From SG8-41 sp963802355 (GTDB lineage Bacteria; Pseudomonadota; Gammaproteobacteria; Burkholderiales; SG8-41), in NCBI GenBank assembly GCA_963802355.1, contig CAWDIV010000015.1:186001-250000 (forward strand): 64,000 nucleotides of DNA, in the 5' to 3' direction. A model generated the notes under the pieces. It made no database searches, was not told where the DNA came from, and saw nothing but the letters and a program-made list of their open reading frames with translations. The first letter of the stretch is position 1; each line of letters begins with the position of its first letter. This document shows, piece after piece, positions 1-11,151 of this stretch. The position numbers and the translations under genes were made by a program.

Positions 1-1405
1 CATCGCTTCCGAGAGCGACGGATGGGCATGGCAGATGAGCGCGATGTCCTCGGACGAGGCGCGGAACTCCATGGCGACGACCGCTTCGGCGATCAGCTCG
101 GAGGCCATCGGACCGATGATGTGCACGCCGAGGATGCGGTCGGTTGCGCGCGTCGGCGACAAATTTCACGAAGCCGCGGGTGTCGCCGAGCGCGCGCGCA
201 CGGCCGTTGGCCATGAACGGGAAACTGCCCGGCGCGGTACTCGCACGCCTTCGCTCTTCAACTGCTGCTCGGTCTTGCCGACCCACGCGATCTCCGGGCG
301 CAGTGTAGATCACCCAGGGTATGGTGTTGAAGTCGACGTGGCCGTGCTGGCCCGCGATGCGCTCCGCGACCGCGACGCCTTCCTCTTCCGCCTTGTGCGC
401 GAGCATGGGGCCGCGCACGACGTCGCCGATCGCCCAGACGTTCGGCAGGTTGGTGCGGCACTCGTCGTCGACCGCGACGAAGCCGCGCGCGTCGAGCTTG
501 AGCCCGACCGTCTGCCGCGTTCGAGTCCGGCGGTGTTCGGCACGCGCCCGATCGCCACGATCAGCTTGTCGCAGGTCGCAGCTTCTGCTCGCCGCCCGGC
601 CTTGGTGGCGTACTCGACGGTCACGCCTTTCTGTCGCCGGCCGCACCTTGGCGATCTGGCGCCAAGCACGATCTTGAGTCCCTGCTCCTCGTGAAGACTT
701 TCCGCGGCTTCCTTGGCGACCTGCTTCGTCCGCGCGCCGGCAGGAAAGCGTCGAGCATCTTCGAGTATCGTGCACCTCCGAGCCGAGCCGCCGCCACACG
801 CTGCCCATCTCGAGGCCGATCACGCCGGCGCCGATCACGCCCAGCCGCTTCGGCACTTCGGGAATCGCGAGCGCGCCGGCGTTGTCGAGGATCAGCTTGT
901 TGTCGAAGCCGCTGCGCCGTTGACAGCGCGCGCGGGTTCGATCCCGTCGCGACGATCACGTGCTTCGCCGTAGACGCGTGCCGCCGTCCTTGCCCGCGAC
1001 ATTGATCTGCCAGCCCTCCGCGCCGCCGCCCGCGAAGCTGCCGCGCCCGTGAAAGAAGGTCACCTTGTTTTTCTTGAAGAGGTAGACGATGCCCTCGTTG
1101 TTCTGGCGCACGACCTTGTCCTTGCGCTTGAGCATCTGCGCGAGGTCGAGCGCAAGTCTTTCACCTGGATGCCGTGCTCGGCGAAGTGCGTGCGCCGCGT
1201 GCTCGTAGTTCTCCGAGGATTGCAGCAGCGCCTTGGACGGAATGCAGCCGACGTTGGTGCACGTGCCGCCGGGCGCGGGCTTGCCTTCGGCCGTCGTCCA
1301 GTCGTCGATGCACGCGGCCTGGAGACCGAGCTGCGCGGCGCGGATCGCGGCGATGTAGCCGCCGGGGCCGGCGCCGATCACCACTACGTCGAATGTCTTC
1401 GCCAT
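1..1405 (-). CDS. lpdA: Dihydrolipoamide dehydrogenase (E3), 3' end cut by window, frameshifted
   Basis: FAD-dependent E3 subunit that reoxidises the lipoyl groups of 2-oxoacid dehydrogenase complexes with NAD+. The first 140 or so residues read cleanly: start MAKTFDVVVIGAGPGG (FAD Rossmann GxGxxG) and the redox disulfide motif GGTCTNVGCIPSK. Later pieces lie in other frames; the last one reads GPMASELIAEAVVAMEF, the dimerisation domain, about ten codons before the expected end. At least five single-base indels are needed, for example an extra C near 1185 and a missing C near 1155. It is the last gene of the sdh-gltA-suc operon, 107 nt after sucB. Identity is certain; whether it is broken in the cell is doubtful. 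Confidence 0.93.
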
Positions 1406-1413
1406 TTCGTGAA

Positions 1414-1509
1414 GGTGGAAGGGTGAATGCGAGACAGGGTAGCTGAATTGTGGGCCGGAGAGCTCTCTTGCCTGCACCCTTCACCCTTCACTCTTCACCC
1501 TTCCCTGCT
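1414..1509. repeat. Heptamer array CACCCTT in the sucB-lpdA spacer
   Basis: Positions 1475-1509 are five in-phase 7-mers: CACCCTT, CACCCTT, CACTCTT, CACCCTT, CCCTGCT. Around 1411-1430 the opposite strand pattern GAAGGTG, GAAGGGT, GAATGCG occurs, so transcripts of the spacer can fold into a stem. The right array stops three bases before the sucB stop codon. Confidence 0.75.
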
Positions 1510-1512
1510 CGA

Positions 1513-2804
1513 CTAGACGTCGAGCAGCATCCGCGCCGGATCCTCCAGCGCTTCCTTGATCGCGACCAGCGACAGCACCGCCTCGCGGCCGTCGATGATG
1601 CGGTGATCGTAGGACAGCGCCAGGTAGTTCATCGGGCGGATCGACGACCTGGCCGTTCTCGGCCACCGGCCGGTCGTTCGTCGCGTGCATGCCGAGGATC
1701 GCGCTCTGCGGCGGATTGATGATCGGGGTGGACAGCATCGATCCGAACACGCCGCCGTTGGAGATCGAGAACGTGCCGCCGGTCAGCTCTTCGATCGTGA
1801 GCTTGCCGTCCTGCGCGCGCTTGCCGAAATCGGCGATCTTCTTCTCGATGTCGGCGAGCGACAGCTGATCGGCGTCGCGCAGGATGGGCACCACCAGGCC
1901 GCGCGGGCTGCCCACCGCGATGCCGATGTCGTAATAGCCGTGATAGACGATGTCGTTCCCGTCGATCGACGCGTTGACGACCGGGTATTTCTTCAGCGCG
2001 TGCACCGCCGCCTTCACGAAGAACGACATGAAGCCCAGCTTCACGCCGTGCTCTTTCTCGAACCGGTCCCGGTACGGTTGCGCAGATCGATCACCGGCTG
2101 CATGTTCACTTCGTTGAAGGTGGTGAGAATCGCCGCCGTGGGCTGCGACTGCACGAGCCGCTCCGCGATGCGCGCCCGCAGCCGCGACATGGGCACGCGC
2201 TGTTCGGGGCGCTCTCCGAGCGGTCCGAGGTCCACCGCGGAGCGCGAGCCGCCGGCCTGCGACGCTGCCGGGGCTCGGTGCTCGCTGCGGGGCCGGGGGC
2301 GTGCTTGAGTCGCGGCAGGCTCGGCCGCGTGGTTGCGACCGCCTTCGATCGCTTGCAGCACGTCTTCCTTGGTGACGCGGCCGCCGCGGCCGGTGCCGCG
2401 ATCGACGCGCGTGTCCACCTGCTTTTCCGCCGCGAGCTTCTGCGCCGCAGGCATGGCCGCGGCGCCGCAGCTCGTTGGCGCGCGGCTGCGCCGGCCTGGG
2501 CGCAGCGCTTGCTCTGCTCCCTTCGAGCCGCGGCGGGCGCTGCGCCGCCGCTCGCGGCTTCGGTATCGATCTGCGCGATCACCTCGTTGCTCGCCACGGT
2601 GCTCGCCGTCGCCCTTCACGATCTTCACGATCACGCCCGGAATCGGGCGCCGGCGTCTCGAGCACCACTTTGTCGGTCTCGATGTCGACCAGGTTCTCGT
2701 CGCGCTTGACGAACTCGCCCGGCCTTCTTGTGCCAGTTGAGCAGCGTCGCTTCGGCCACCGACTCGGAGAGCTGCGGCACCTTGACTTCGATCAGCATAG
2801 GCAT
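1513..2804 (-). CDS. sucB: Dihydrolipoyllysine-residue succinyltransferase (E2 of 2-oxoglutarate dehydrogenase), frameshifted
   Basis: Transfers the succinyl group from the E1 product to CoA. The N-terminus MLIEVKVPQLSESVAEATLLNWHKK is the lipoyl domain; the peripheral subunit-binding domain follows (VTKEDVLQAIEGG), then the catalytic core (VNASIDGNDIVYHGYYDIGIAV, GTFSISNGGVFGS) ending in MLLDV just before the stop. ATG codons at 2804 and 2798 are both possible; AGGA lies close to the first. The total span fits a family length of about 420-430 residues. At least five single-base indels break it. The downstream neighbour is lpdA and the upstream neighbour sucA, the usual operon. Confidence 0.93.
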
Positions 2805-2875
2805 TATTTCCTGCGTCTGCGAGCAGTAGATCGCTACTGTGACACCGTCGCGCACGCGAGCACGACGCCCACGCG

Positions 2876-5717
2876 TCAGCGCCTGATCGACCAGCTCCTT
2901 CTGCTGCTCGTCGTGCAGCTGACTTGTAGCCGGCGGCGGGAGACGCCGACGAATCGCGGCCGGCATAGATCAGCTTCTGGTGCGGGAGCAGGTGGCGCAG
3001 CAGATAGTGCTGGATGCGGTGCCACGCGCCCTGGTTGCGCGGCTCTTCCTGGCACCAGACGATCTCGGTCGCGTTCTTGTAACGCTCGATCTGCGCCTGG
3101 AAATCGTCGTGCGGGAACGGATAGAGCTGCGCGATGCGCACGAGCGGCAGATCCTTGATGACCGCGCGCCTTGCGCCCGGCGCGCAGGTCGTAATAGACC
3201 TTGCCGCTGCAGAAGACGACGCGCTTGACGTTGTCGGGGTCGATGTCCTTCGATTCCCAGTCCTCGTTGACCGGCTTGAACTGTCGGTCGCGAACTCTTC
3301 CAGCGGCGAGACCGACTCCTTGTGCCGCAGCAGGCTCTTCGGCGTGAAGATGATGAGCGGCTTGCGGTAGGGGCGGATCATCTGCCGCCGCAGCAGGTAG
3401 TACATCTGCACGGGCGTCGCCGGCACGCAGACCTGCATGTTGTAGTCGGCGCACAGCTGCAGGATAGCGCTCGATGCGGCCCGACGAGTGCTCCGGCCCC
3501 TGCGCCTTCGTAGCCGTGCGGCAGCATGCATGACGAGCCCGCACAGGCGCCCCCACTTCACTTCGCCCGACGCGATGAACTGGTCGATGACGACCTGCGC
3601 GCCGTTGGCGAAATCGCCGAACTGGGCTTCCCAGATGACGAGCTCGTTCGGGCCCGAGGTCGCAGTAGCCGTACTCGAAACCGAGGACGGCCTCTTCGGA
3701 CAGGAGCGAATCGATGACGATGAAGTCGCCCTGCTTTTCGCTCGACGTGCTGCAGCGGAACGTAAGTGCCCTGGTCCCAGCGCTCGCGGTTCTGATCGTG
3801 CAGCACCGCGTGGCGGTGGAAGAACGTGCCGCGGCCGCTGTCCTGCCCCGAGATCCGCACGGAATAGCCTTCGTTCAACAGCGTCGCGTACGCGAGATGC
3901 TCGGCCATGCCCCAGTCGAGCGGCAGCTTGCCTTCGCGCCATCAGCGCGGCGATCGGCCATGATCTTCTCGACGCGCGGATGCAGCTTGAAATTGTCGGG
4001 CACCGTCGGTGATGCGCTCGGCCGAGCTGCTGCAGCTGTCTCGATGCGGCAGCCGCGTGTCGTCGTGCTCGTTCCACTTGCGTGCCGTTGTAACGGCTTC
4101 CAGTCGACCTCGAACGGCGGCTTGTAAGTTCGACAGGATCGTCTTGTTGGTGTGATAGCCGCCGTCGAGCGCCTTGCGATAGGTCTCGACCATTTCGTCG
4201 GCGTTCGCCCTCCGTCATCACGCCCTCGCCCTGCAGCCGGTCCGCGTAGAGCTTGCGCGTGCGTCGGCAGCTGGGGATGCGCTTGTACATGAGCGGCTGC
4301 GTGACCATCGGCTCGTCCTGCTCGTTGTGTCCGAGCCGGCGATAGCACACCAGGTCGATCACCACGTCCTTGTGGAACTTCATCCGGTAGTCGAGCGCGA
4401 TCTCGGTCGACCAGACACACCGCTTCCGGATCGTCGCCGTTCACGTGGAAGATCGGCACTTCCAGCATTTTCGAGACATCGGTGCAGTACAGCGTCGAGC
4501 GCGCGTCGCGCGGGTCCGACGTGGTAAAGCCGATCTGGTTGTTGACGATGATATGCACGGTGCCGCCGGTGCCGTAGCCGCGCGTCTGCGCGAGATTCAA
4601 CGTTTCCATGCACGACGCCCTGTCCCGAATACGACGCGTCGCCATGGATCAGCACGGGCAGCACCTGCTTGCCGGTCAGGTCGCGGCGGCGGTGCTGGCG
4701 CGCGCGCACCGAGCCTTCGACCACCGGATTCGACGATCTCGAGATGCGACGGATTGAACGCGAGCGTGACGTGCATCGGCCCGCCCGGCGTCATGATGTT
4801 CGAGGAAAATCCGTCGTGGTACTTGACGTCGCCCGCCGAGCATCGATTCGTCGTGCTTGCCTTCGAATTCGGCGAACAGGTCCTTGGGCATCTTGCCCAT
4901 GCGTGTTGACGAGCACGTTGAGCCGCCCGCGGTGCGCCATGCCGATCACGAGCTCCTGCACGCCGGCGCCCGCCCGCGCGCTGCAGCAGAATGTCGAGCT
5001 GGGGATCATGGCGTTCGCCGCCTTCGAGCGAGAAGCGCTTCTGCCCGACGTAGCGCGTGTGCAGGTAGCGCTCGAGCGTCTCGGCCGCGGTCAGCCGCTC
5101 GAGGATGTGCTTCCGGTACTCGGCGTCGTACGTGCGGCGTGGCGCGCATCGCCTCCAGCCGCTCCTGCACCCAGCGCTTCTGCGCCATGTCGGTCATGTA
5201 CATGTATTCGACGCCGATGGTGCGGCAGTAGGTGTCCTTCAGGAACTGCAGGATATCGCTGCAGCTTCATCTCCCGCGGCCCGACCAGCGTGCCGGTGTT
5301 GAACACGGTGTCCATGTCCGCTTCGGTCAGGCCGTAGAACGCCGGGTCGAGCTCGGGAATGTTCGGCTTCTCCTGCCGCCTGAGCGGGATCCAGATCGGC
5401 ATGGCGCACCCCGAGGATGCGGTACGCCGAGATCAGCTGCAGCACGCCGAACTGCTTCTCGCCCAGCTGCGGGCGGTTGAAGATCACCGTTGGCGCCGGG
5501 GCGCGACGCTCCCGGGCGAGATGCGCGAAGCGCTCCTGGACGTCGACGTGCGACACGTCCGCTGCGCCGTGCGTCGAGCCGCTGCAGCTCGTCGAAATAG
5601 CTGCGCCAGCGCGGCTCGACCGAATGCGGATCCTTCAGATACGACTCGTACAGCGCCTCGATGAACGGCGCGTTCGGCGCCGAAGAGATAGGAATTGCCG
5701 AGCATTTCTTTCATCAT
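2876..5717 (-). CDS. sucA: 2-oxoglutarate dehydrogenase E1, frameshifted
   Basis: Thiamine-diphosphate decarboxylase of the 2-oxoglutarate dehydrogenase complex. Start MMKEMLGNSYLFGA with AGGTG seven bases upstream. Conserved blocks in order: LIHGDASYSGQG, VNNQIGFTTSDPRDARST, IFHVNGDDPEAVC (ThDP and metal site), VRISGQDSGRGTFFHRHAV, KPLIIFTPKSLLRHK and a C-terminal EQQKELVDQAL. The 2842-nt span fits about 945 residues, normal for SucA. The pieces alternate between the three frames with ten or more single-base indels, so the exact stop (placed at 2876) is approximate. Seventy-one bases separate it from sucB. Confidence 0.93.
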
Positions 5718-5739
5718 CGTTTCACCTGCCTGGGAAGGC

Positions 5740-5767
5740 GTGACTGGTGACTCGTGACTGGTGACTG
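5740..5767. repeat. Heptamer array GTGACTG upstream of sucA
   Basis: Four in-phase 7-mers: GTGACTG, GTGACTC, GTGACTG, GTGACTG. It lies 22 nt upstream of the sucA start in the gltA-sucA spacer and faces the inverted array near the gltA stop. Confidence 0.8.
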
Positions 5768-5807
5768 GTGTAAGACCTTCGCGTGACCGCTGAATGCAGA
5801 TCTGCGG

Positions 5808-5877
5808 CCCGGATGCAACGCAGTGCAATCCGGGACAGACAGGTTTCCGGATTGCGCCCTTCGGGCTTCATCCAGGG
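5808..5877. repeat. REP-like palindromic element between gltA and sucA
   Basis: CCCGGATGCAACGCAGTGCAATCCGGG forms a stem (CCCGGAT with ATCCGGG), followed by a second part TCCGGATTGCGC, CTTCGGG and CATCCAGGG. This CCCGGAT/ATCCGGG design is common in proteobacterial REP families. A fragment, GTAGCCCGGATGCGCG, recurs at 33225-33240. Confidence 0.65.
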
Positions 5878-5882
5878 TGCAC

Positions 5883-5903
5883 GTGTCACGAATCACGTGT
5901 CAC
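5883..5903. repeat. Heptamer array GTGTCAC next to the gltA stop
   Basis: Three 7-mers GTGTCAC, GAATCAC, GTGTCAC run almost to the gltA stop codon. On the other strand they read GTGACAC, GTGATTC, GTGACAC, so they are the inverse of the GTGACTG array at the sucA end of the same spacer. Confidence 0.65.
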
Positions 5904-5909
5904 GTCACG

Positions 5910-7211
5910 TCATTTCCGCTTGGCCATCGGCACGAAGTCGCGGCGCGTCGGACCGGTGAAGAGCTGACGCGGGCGGCCGATCTTCTGGTCGGGATCCGCG
6001 ATCAGCTCGTTCCACTGCGCGATCCAGCCGACCGTGCGCGCCAGCGCGAAGATCGCGGTGAACATCGCTGACCGGAATGCCGAGCGCCTTGTAGACGATG
6101 CCGGAATAGAAATCCACATTCGGATAGAGCTTGCGCTTGATGAAGTACTCGTCCTCCAGCGCGATCTTCTCCAGCGCCAGCGCAAGCTTGAAGAGCTTGT
6201 CGTCCTTGAGATCGAGCTCTTCCAGCACTTCGTGGCAGGTCTTCTGGATGATCTTCGCGCGCGGGTCGTAGTTCTTGTAGACGCGGTGGCCGAAGCCGAA
6301 CAGCACCGAATGGTCTTCCTTTTCCTTCACGCGCTTGATGAAGGCCGGAATGTTCTTCGCGTCGCCGATCTCGTCCAGCATCTTCAGCACGGCTTCGTTG
6401 GCGCCGCCGTGCGCCGGCCCCCACAGGCTCGCGATGCCGGCGGAGATGCACGCGAACGGGTTGGCGCCGGTCGAGCCCGCGAGGCGCACCGTGGAGGTCG
6501 AGGCATTCTGCTCGTGGTCCGCGTGCAGGATCAGAATGCGATCCATGGCCCGCGTCAGCACCGGGTTCGGCTTGCATTCCTCGCACGGCGTGCCGAACAT
6601 CATGTAGAGGAAATTCTCGACGTAGGACAGCGAGTTCTTCGGGTACATGAACGGCTGGCCCATGTTGTACTTGTAGGTCATCGCCGTGATCGTCGGCAGC
6701 TTGGCGATCAGCCGGAACGCCGAAATCTCCCGGCTGCGCGCATCGTAGATGTTGATCGAGTCGTGGTAGAACGCGGACAGCGCCCCTACCACGCCGCACA
6801 GCACCGCCATCGGATGCGCGTCGCGGCGGAAGCCGGAATAGAAGCGCGATCAGCTGCTCGTGCACCATCGTGTGATGCGTGACGATGTTCACGAACTCTT
6901 CGAGCTGCGTCTTGTTCGGCAGCTCGCCGTTCAGGATGAGGTAGGCGACTTCGAGGAAGCTGCAGTCTCGGCGAGCTGCTCGATCGGATAGCCGCGGTAC
7001 ATGCAGGATGCCCTGGTCGCCGTCGATGTAGGTGATGCTCGAGCGGCAGCTCGCCGTGGACATGAAACCCGGGTCGTAGGTGAACTTACCGGTCTTGCCG
7101 TACAGCGCGCGCACGTCGATGACGTCGGGTCCGACCGTTCCGTCCAGCACGGGCAAGATCGATCGGCGGCGTGCCGTCGCTGAAGCTCAGGGTTGCCAGC
7201 TTTTCAGCCAT
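5910..7211 (-). CDS. gltA: Citrate synthase (type II), frameshifted
   Basis: Condenses oxaloacetate with acetyl-CoA. The start MAEKLATLSFSDGT is fixed by a strong GGAGGAG six bases upstream. Further blocks: GKFTYDPGFMSTASC, ITYIDGDQGIL, FLEVAYLILNGELPN, WGPAHGGANEAVLKM (catalytic His), LFGFGHRVYKNYDPRAK (catalytic His) and the end DFVPMAKRK. The span of 1302 nt fits the usual 430-435 residues. Indels are needed near 7000 (an extra C in CTGCATG), near 6970, 6840 and 6070. It sits 67 nt downstream of sdhE in the TCA operon. Confidence 0.95.
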
Positions 7212-7278
7212 AACGTCTCCTCCGTTCAAGTAGTTATGAACGCTTATTCAAGTAAACTATGACGTTGCGTATCGCCGC

Positions 7279-7511
7279 TCAGCCCGCCTGCAACAGCTGG
7301 ACCACAGCTCGAAGCGCTGGTCCGCAGGCTCGCTGCCGGCCCATCACCCGATCGAGCAGCTCGTGTTCGGGCAGCTCCAGCAGCTCGCCAGAATGTCGCG
7401 CTGCTGCGCATCCAGCGCATCGAAATGCCGCTCGAGAAACCGCTCAGCATCAGATCGAGCTCGAGCATGCCGCGCCGGCAGTGCCAGCGTCATGCGGTCG
7501 TGCTCGCTCAT
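7279..7511 (-). CDS. sdhE: SdhE family FAD assembly factor, frameshifted
   Basis: Small protein that promotes flavinylation of SdhA. Pieced together, the protein starts MSEHDRMTLALPARRGMLELDLML and ends LRAVVQLLQAG. The RRGMLELD block matches the conserved RGMxExD region that contacts the SdhA flavin. About 78-80 residues, normal for the family. The present sequence lacks single C residues near 7440 and 7390, which breaks the frame. It sits 17 nt after sdhB, the standard betaproteobacterial order sdhCDAB-sdhE-gltA. Confidence 0.88.
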
Positions 7512-7528
7512 AGCTGCAGCTCATGCCG

Positions 7529-8227
7529 CTAAACCGTGCGCTTGACCATCAGATTCCTTGATCTTGCTGATCGCGAGCGTCGGGTTGAGGCCCTTCGGGC
7601 ACACGTCCACGCAGTTCATGATCGAGTGGCAGCGGAAGAGCCGATACGGATCTTCGAGATTGTCGAGGCGCTCGTTGGTCGCCTGGTCGCGCGTATCGGC
7701 GATGAACCGGTACGCCTGCAGCAGGCCCGCCGGGCCGACGAACTTGTCGGGGTTCCACCAGAACGACGGGCACGCGGTCGAGCAGCACGCGCACAGGATG
7801 CACTCGTAGAGGCCGTCCAGCTCTTCGCGGTCCTCCGGCGACTGCAGGCGCTCCTTCTCCGGCGGCGGCTCTTCGTTGATCGAGATACGGCTTGACCGAA
7901 TGGTACTGCTTGAAGAACTGCGACATGTCCACGATGAGATCGCGGATCACCGGCAGGCCCGGCAGCGGCCGGATCACGACCGGCTCCCTCACCTCGGCGA
8001 TGCGGGTGATGCACGCGAGCCCGTTCTTGCCGTTGATGTTCATCGCGTCCGACCCGCACACGCCCTTCGCGGCACGAGCGGCGGAACGAGAACGTGTCGT
8101 CCTGCTCCTTGATGCGCACCAGCGCGTCGAGCAGCATCCGGTCGGTCGGCTCGAGCGCGATGTCGTAATCCTGCATGCGCGGCTTCGCGTCGGCGTCGGG
8201 GTCGTAGCGGTAGATCGAGAACTTCAT
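7529..8227 (-). CDS. sdhB: Succinate dehydrogenase iron-sulfur subunit, frameshifted
   Basis: Carries electrons from the SdhA flavin to quinone through [2Fe-2S], [4Fe-4S] and [3Fe-4S] centres. Start MKFSIYRYDPDADAKPRMQDY; [2Fe-2S] region SCREG plus VCGSDAMNINGKNGLACITR; C-terminal cluster cysteines in the ECILCACCSTACPS and CHSIMNC regions; end MVKRTV. The span fits about 233 residues. Indels: an extra C directly after GGG in the CREGVCGSD motif, an extra G before INEEPP, and more near 7640 and 7800. It lies between sdhA (99 nt upstream) and sdhE. Confidence 0.94.
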
Positions 8228-8326
8228 TGCGCATTCTGCGAACGGGTGGCCGTACCGTGTCTCTCGCTCTTCACGTGTTCTCCAGCCTAAATGCCTTCAT
8301 CTCTCACACCATCACCGAGCACACCT

Positions 8327-10097
8327 CTAATACACCCTCGCCTTGGGCTCGAACGACTCCACCGTCAGCGGCTTGAGCTTCACGGGCTTGTAGTCGAGCC
8401 GGTTGCCTTCCTTGTACCACAGCGTGTGCTTCAGCCAGTTGCCGTCGTCGCGCTCGGTGAAAATCCGCTGCGATCGTGCGCGCCGCGGCTTTCCTTGCGC
8501 GCCTCGGCGCACATGATCGAGGCGAGCGCGGTCTCGACGAGATTGTCGAGCTCCAGCGCTTCGACGCGCGCCGTGTTGAACACCCGGCTCTTGTCCTTGA
8601 TCCGGTGCGCGCTGCGCGCGCGCTCACTTCCCTCATCTTCCTCACGCCTTCGGCGAGGCTGTCGGGAAAGCGGAACACGCCGCAGTGCAACTGCATCGTG
8701 CGCCGCATGTCGGCGCCGACGTCGGCGACGCGCTCGCCGTTTGTCTGGCCATCCAGCCGCGCAAGCCGCGCGAGCGTCATGTCGCCCGCGTCTGCGGGCA
8801 GGTCCTTGTGCGATCCTGCCGTCTTCCTTGAGGTCGAGGATCACCCGCTCGCCGGCGGCCTTGCCGAACACCAGCAGGTCGAGCAGCGAATTGCGTGCCG
8901 AGGCGGTTGGCGCCGTGCACCGAGACGCACGCGCACTCGCCGGCCGCGTAGAGGCCGGGCACGACGCTTCGGGTCGCCCGTCCTTCGGGACCACGACCTG
9001 GCCGTGATAGTTGGTCGGGATGCCGCCCATCTGGTAATGGCAGGTCGGCACGACCGGGATCGGATCGGTCACCGGGATCGACGTTGGCGAACTTCTTCGC
9101 GATCTCGCGAATGCCCGGCAGCCGCTTGTCGATCACCTCCGCGCCGAGGTGGTCGAGCTTGAGCAGGATGTAGTCGCCGTCCTTGCCGGCGCCGCGGCCT
9201 TCCTTGATCTCGGTCGCCATCGCGCGCGACACCACGTCGCGGCGCGCGAGGTCCTTCACGTTCGGCGCGTAGCGCTCCATGAAGCGCTCGCCGTTCTTGT
9301 TCAGCAGAAACCCGCCTTCGCCGCGCACGCCTTCGGTGATCAGCACGCCGGCGCCCGCCACCCCGGTCGGATGGAACTGCCAGAACTCCATGTCCTCGAG
9401 CGGAATGCCCGCGCGCGCCGCCATGCCGAGCCCGTCGCCGGTATTGATGAACGCGTTGGTGCTCGCGGAAAAGATGCGCCCCGCGCCGCCGGTCGCGAGC
9501 AGCGTCGCCTTGGCCTGAAGGATCATCACTTCGCCGGTTTCCATCTCCAGCGCGATGACGCCGAGCACGTCGCCCTGGCTGTTGCGCACGAGATCGAGCG
9601 CCATCCACTCGACGAAGAACTGCGTGCGCGCGCTCACGTTGCGCTGGTAGAGCGTGTGCAGCATCGCGTGACCGGTGCGGTCGGCCGCGGCGCAGGCGCG
9701 CTTCACCGGGCGCTCGCCGTAGTTGCCGCGTGTGGCCGCCGAACGGGCGCTGGTAGATCTTGCCGTTGTCGAGCCGGTCGAACGGCATGCCGAAGTGCTC
9801 GAGCTCGTACACCACTTCGTTCGCCTTGCGGCACATGAACTCGATCGCGTCCTGGTCGCCGAGGTAGTCGGAGCCCTTGACGGTGTCGTACATGTGCCAG
9901 TGCCAGTTGTCCTCCTCGTAGTTGCCGAGCGAGGCGGCGACGCCGCCCTGCGCCGCGACCGTGTGCGAGCGCGTCGGAAACACTTTGGACAGCACCGCCA
10001 CCTTGAGATCGGCGCGGGCGAGCTCGAGCGCCGCGCGCAGCCCCGAGCCGCCGCCGCCGACGATGACCGCATCGAAGGTTCTAGCCGGCAGCGCCAT
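8327..10097 (-). CDS. sdhA: Succinate dehydrogenase flavoprotein subunit, frameshifted
   Basis: Oxidises succinate to fumarate. Start MALPARTFDAVIVGGGGSGL (FAD Rossmann); SHTVAAQGGVAASLGN contains the His that binds FAD covalently; GAGVLITEGVRGEGG belongs to the substrate-capping domain; the end is VESFEPKARVY. The span fits about 590 residues, as usual. The first 125 or so residues and the middle third are open, but indels occur near 9731, 9082, 8965, 8893, 8808 and 8470. The start overlaps the end of sdhD by 17 nt, suggesting translational coupling. Confidence 0.95.
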
Positions 10098-10443
10098 TCA
10101 GGCCCCAGAGTATCTGCACCGACCAGACGCCGTACCACAGCAGGGCGGCGATCGTAATCACGTACAGCATCAGCCGCAGGCCGGTGTCCTTGACGTAATC
10201 CATGAAGATATTGCGCACGCCGACCCAGGCGTGAAAGTAGCAAGCGAGCACGAAAAGCACGGTCGCGTAGCGCATGACCGGCAGTTCCCACAGCGCCCGC
10301 CAGTGCTCGTAATCGAGCGTGGGCACGCTCGCCAGCACGGAGAGCAACAAGAGCGTATAGACCACCATCACCACCGCGGTGACGCGCTGCGCGAGCCAGT
10401 CGCGCAAGCCGTAATGGGCGCCGACGACCTCGCGCTTCACCAT
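10081..10443 (-). CDS. sdhD: Succinate dehydrogenase membrane anchor subunit D
   Basis: 120-residue membrane protein with three hydrophobic helices that helps bind haem b and ubiquinone. Start MVKREVVGAHYGLRDWLAQRV, typical of betaproteobacterial SdhD; FHAWVGVRNIFMDY holds the conserved His and the Asp-Tyr pair. The ATG lies inside the last codons of sdhC (ATGGTGA overlap of 7 nt), and its own end overlaps sdhA. No frameshift. Confidence 0.95.
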   Translation of the reverse strand: MVKREVVGAHYGLRDWLAQRVTAVVMVVYTLLLLSVLASVPTLDYEHWRALWELPVMRYATVLFVLACYFHAWVGVRNIFMDYVKDTGLRLMLYVITIAALLWYGVWSVQILWGLNGAAG

Positions 10444-10811
10444 AGCAGCGCTCCGAATACGAGCGTCAATCCGATACTGACGGCCAGTACTGCCCAGCTG
10501 CTCGCGCGGGCCGCTTCGAGGCCGATGCCGAAATGCAGGTCGAGCGCCAGATGCCGGATGCCCGCGCAAAAATGGTGCAGATACGCCCAAACCAGCCCGA
10601 TCAGGGCCAATTTCATGAGCGGTTGCGAGACGATGCTCTTGAACGCCGCGAACGTCTGCGGCGTCTCCAGGCTCAACTGCAACAGGTAGAGCAAGAGCGG
10701 AATCAGCAGGAACAACGCAGCGCCGGTGACCCGGTGCACGATCGAAACGAAGGCGGGCACCGGCAGCCGGATTTCGAAGAGGTTGAGGTACTTGGGTCGC
10801 GGATTCGGCAT
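10437..10811 (-). CDS. sdhC: Succinate dehydrogenase cytochrome b556 subunit
   Basis: 124-residue anchor subunit with three transmembrane helices. MPNPRPKYLNLFEIRLPVPAFVSI is followed by VHRVTGA (Ser/His/Arg quinone-site region of SdhC) and YLHHFCAGIRHL, with the haem-ligand His. First gene of the operon; the promoter must lie in 10812-11020, shared with divergent mdh. No frameshift, unlike the genes downstream. Confidence 0.95.
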   Translation of the reverse strand: MPNPRPKYLNLFEIRLPVPAFVSIVHRVTGAALFLLIPLLLYLLQLSLETPQTFAAFKSIVSQPLMKLALIGLVWAYLHHFCAGIRHLALDLHFGIGLEAARASSWAVLAVSIGLTLVFGALLW

Positions 10812-10858
10812 CGACTGCCCGCTTGCTTCGAGTCGGTTAATCCCTGCGCAAGTCTTGT

Positions 10859-10964
10859 TTATTGATCATTGCTCGACGCTCCCCGCGCCCTCCGGGAGAG
10901 GGGTTGGAGGGAGGGATCGAGCGATGTAACCAAAGGTACGTAAAGCGTTACGTAAAGCTCGATA
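10859..10964. repeat. Dispersed intergenic repeat, copy 1 (sdhC-mdh spacer)
   Basis: TTATTGATCATT, then GCTCGACGCTCCCC, a GGGAGAGGGGTTGG core, ATCGAGC, and TTACGTAAAGCTCGATAA. The same blocks in the same order occur at 42493-42613. Inside, GCTCGA and TCGAGC plus the C-rich and G-rich tracts can form a hairpin. It lies in the promoter region of the TCA operon. Confidence 0.8.
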
Positions 10965-11026
10965 AGCTTGAAATTCTAGCAGTTTTCGCTGCACTGCAGA
11001 AGCGCGAAGATCGCCCGACAACAACC

Positions 11027-11056
11027 TTGTCACCGCGCCTCGTGGTTCGCTATCAT
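11027..11056 (+). promoter_or_regulatory. Sigma-70-type promoter for mdh
   Basis: TTGTCA, an 18-base spacer, then TATCAT. This would start transcription near 11063 and give a leader of about 90 nt before the mdh ATG. Inferred from the hexamers only. Confidence 0.55.
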
Positions 11057-11151
11057 CGCGGCACGCGGACGAACATGCGCGTCGCTACATTCCATCCGCC
11101 GCGCGCCTTCCCGGATAAAAGACCCGTTTCCGCGATTCAGGAGTCCATGTG

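Noticed and set aside
2041..4383. 780-codon frame across the sucA/sucB region
   Set aside because: It switches between real SucA/SucB segments and nonsense because of indels; treated as parts of two frameshifted genes, not as one protein.
10812..10858. sdh operon promoter hexamers
   Set aside because: Several AT-rich candidates near GATTAACC, none with a matching -35; not called.
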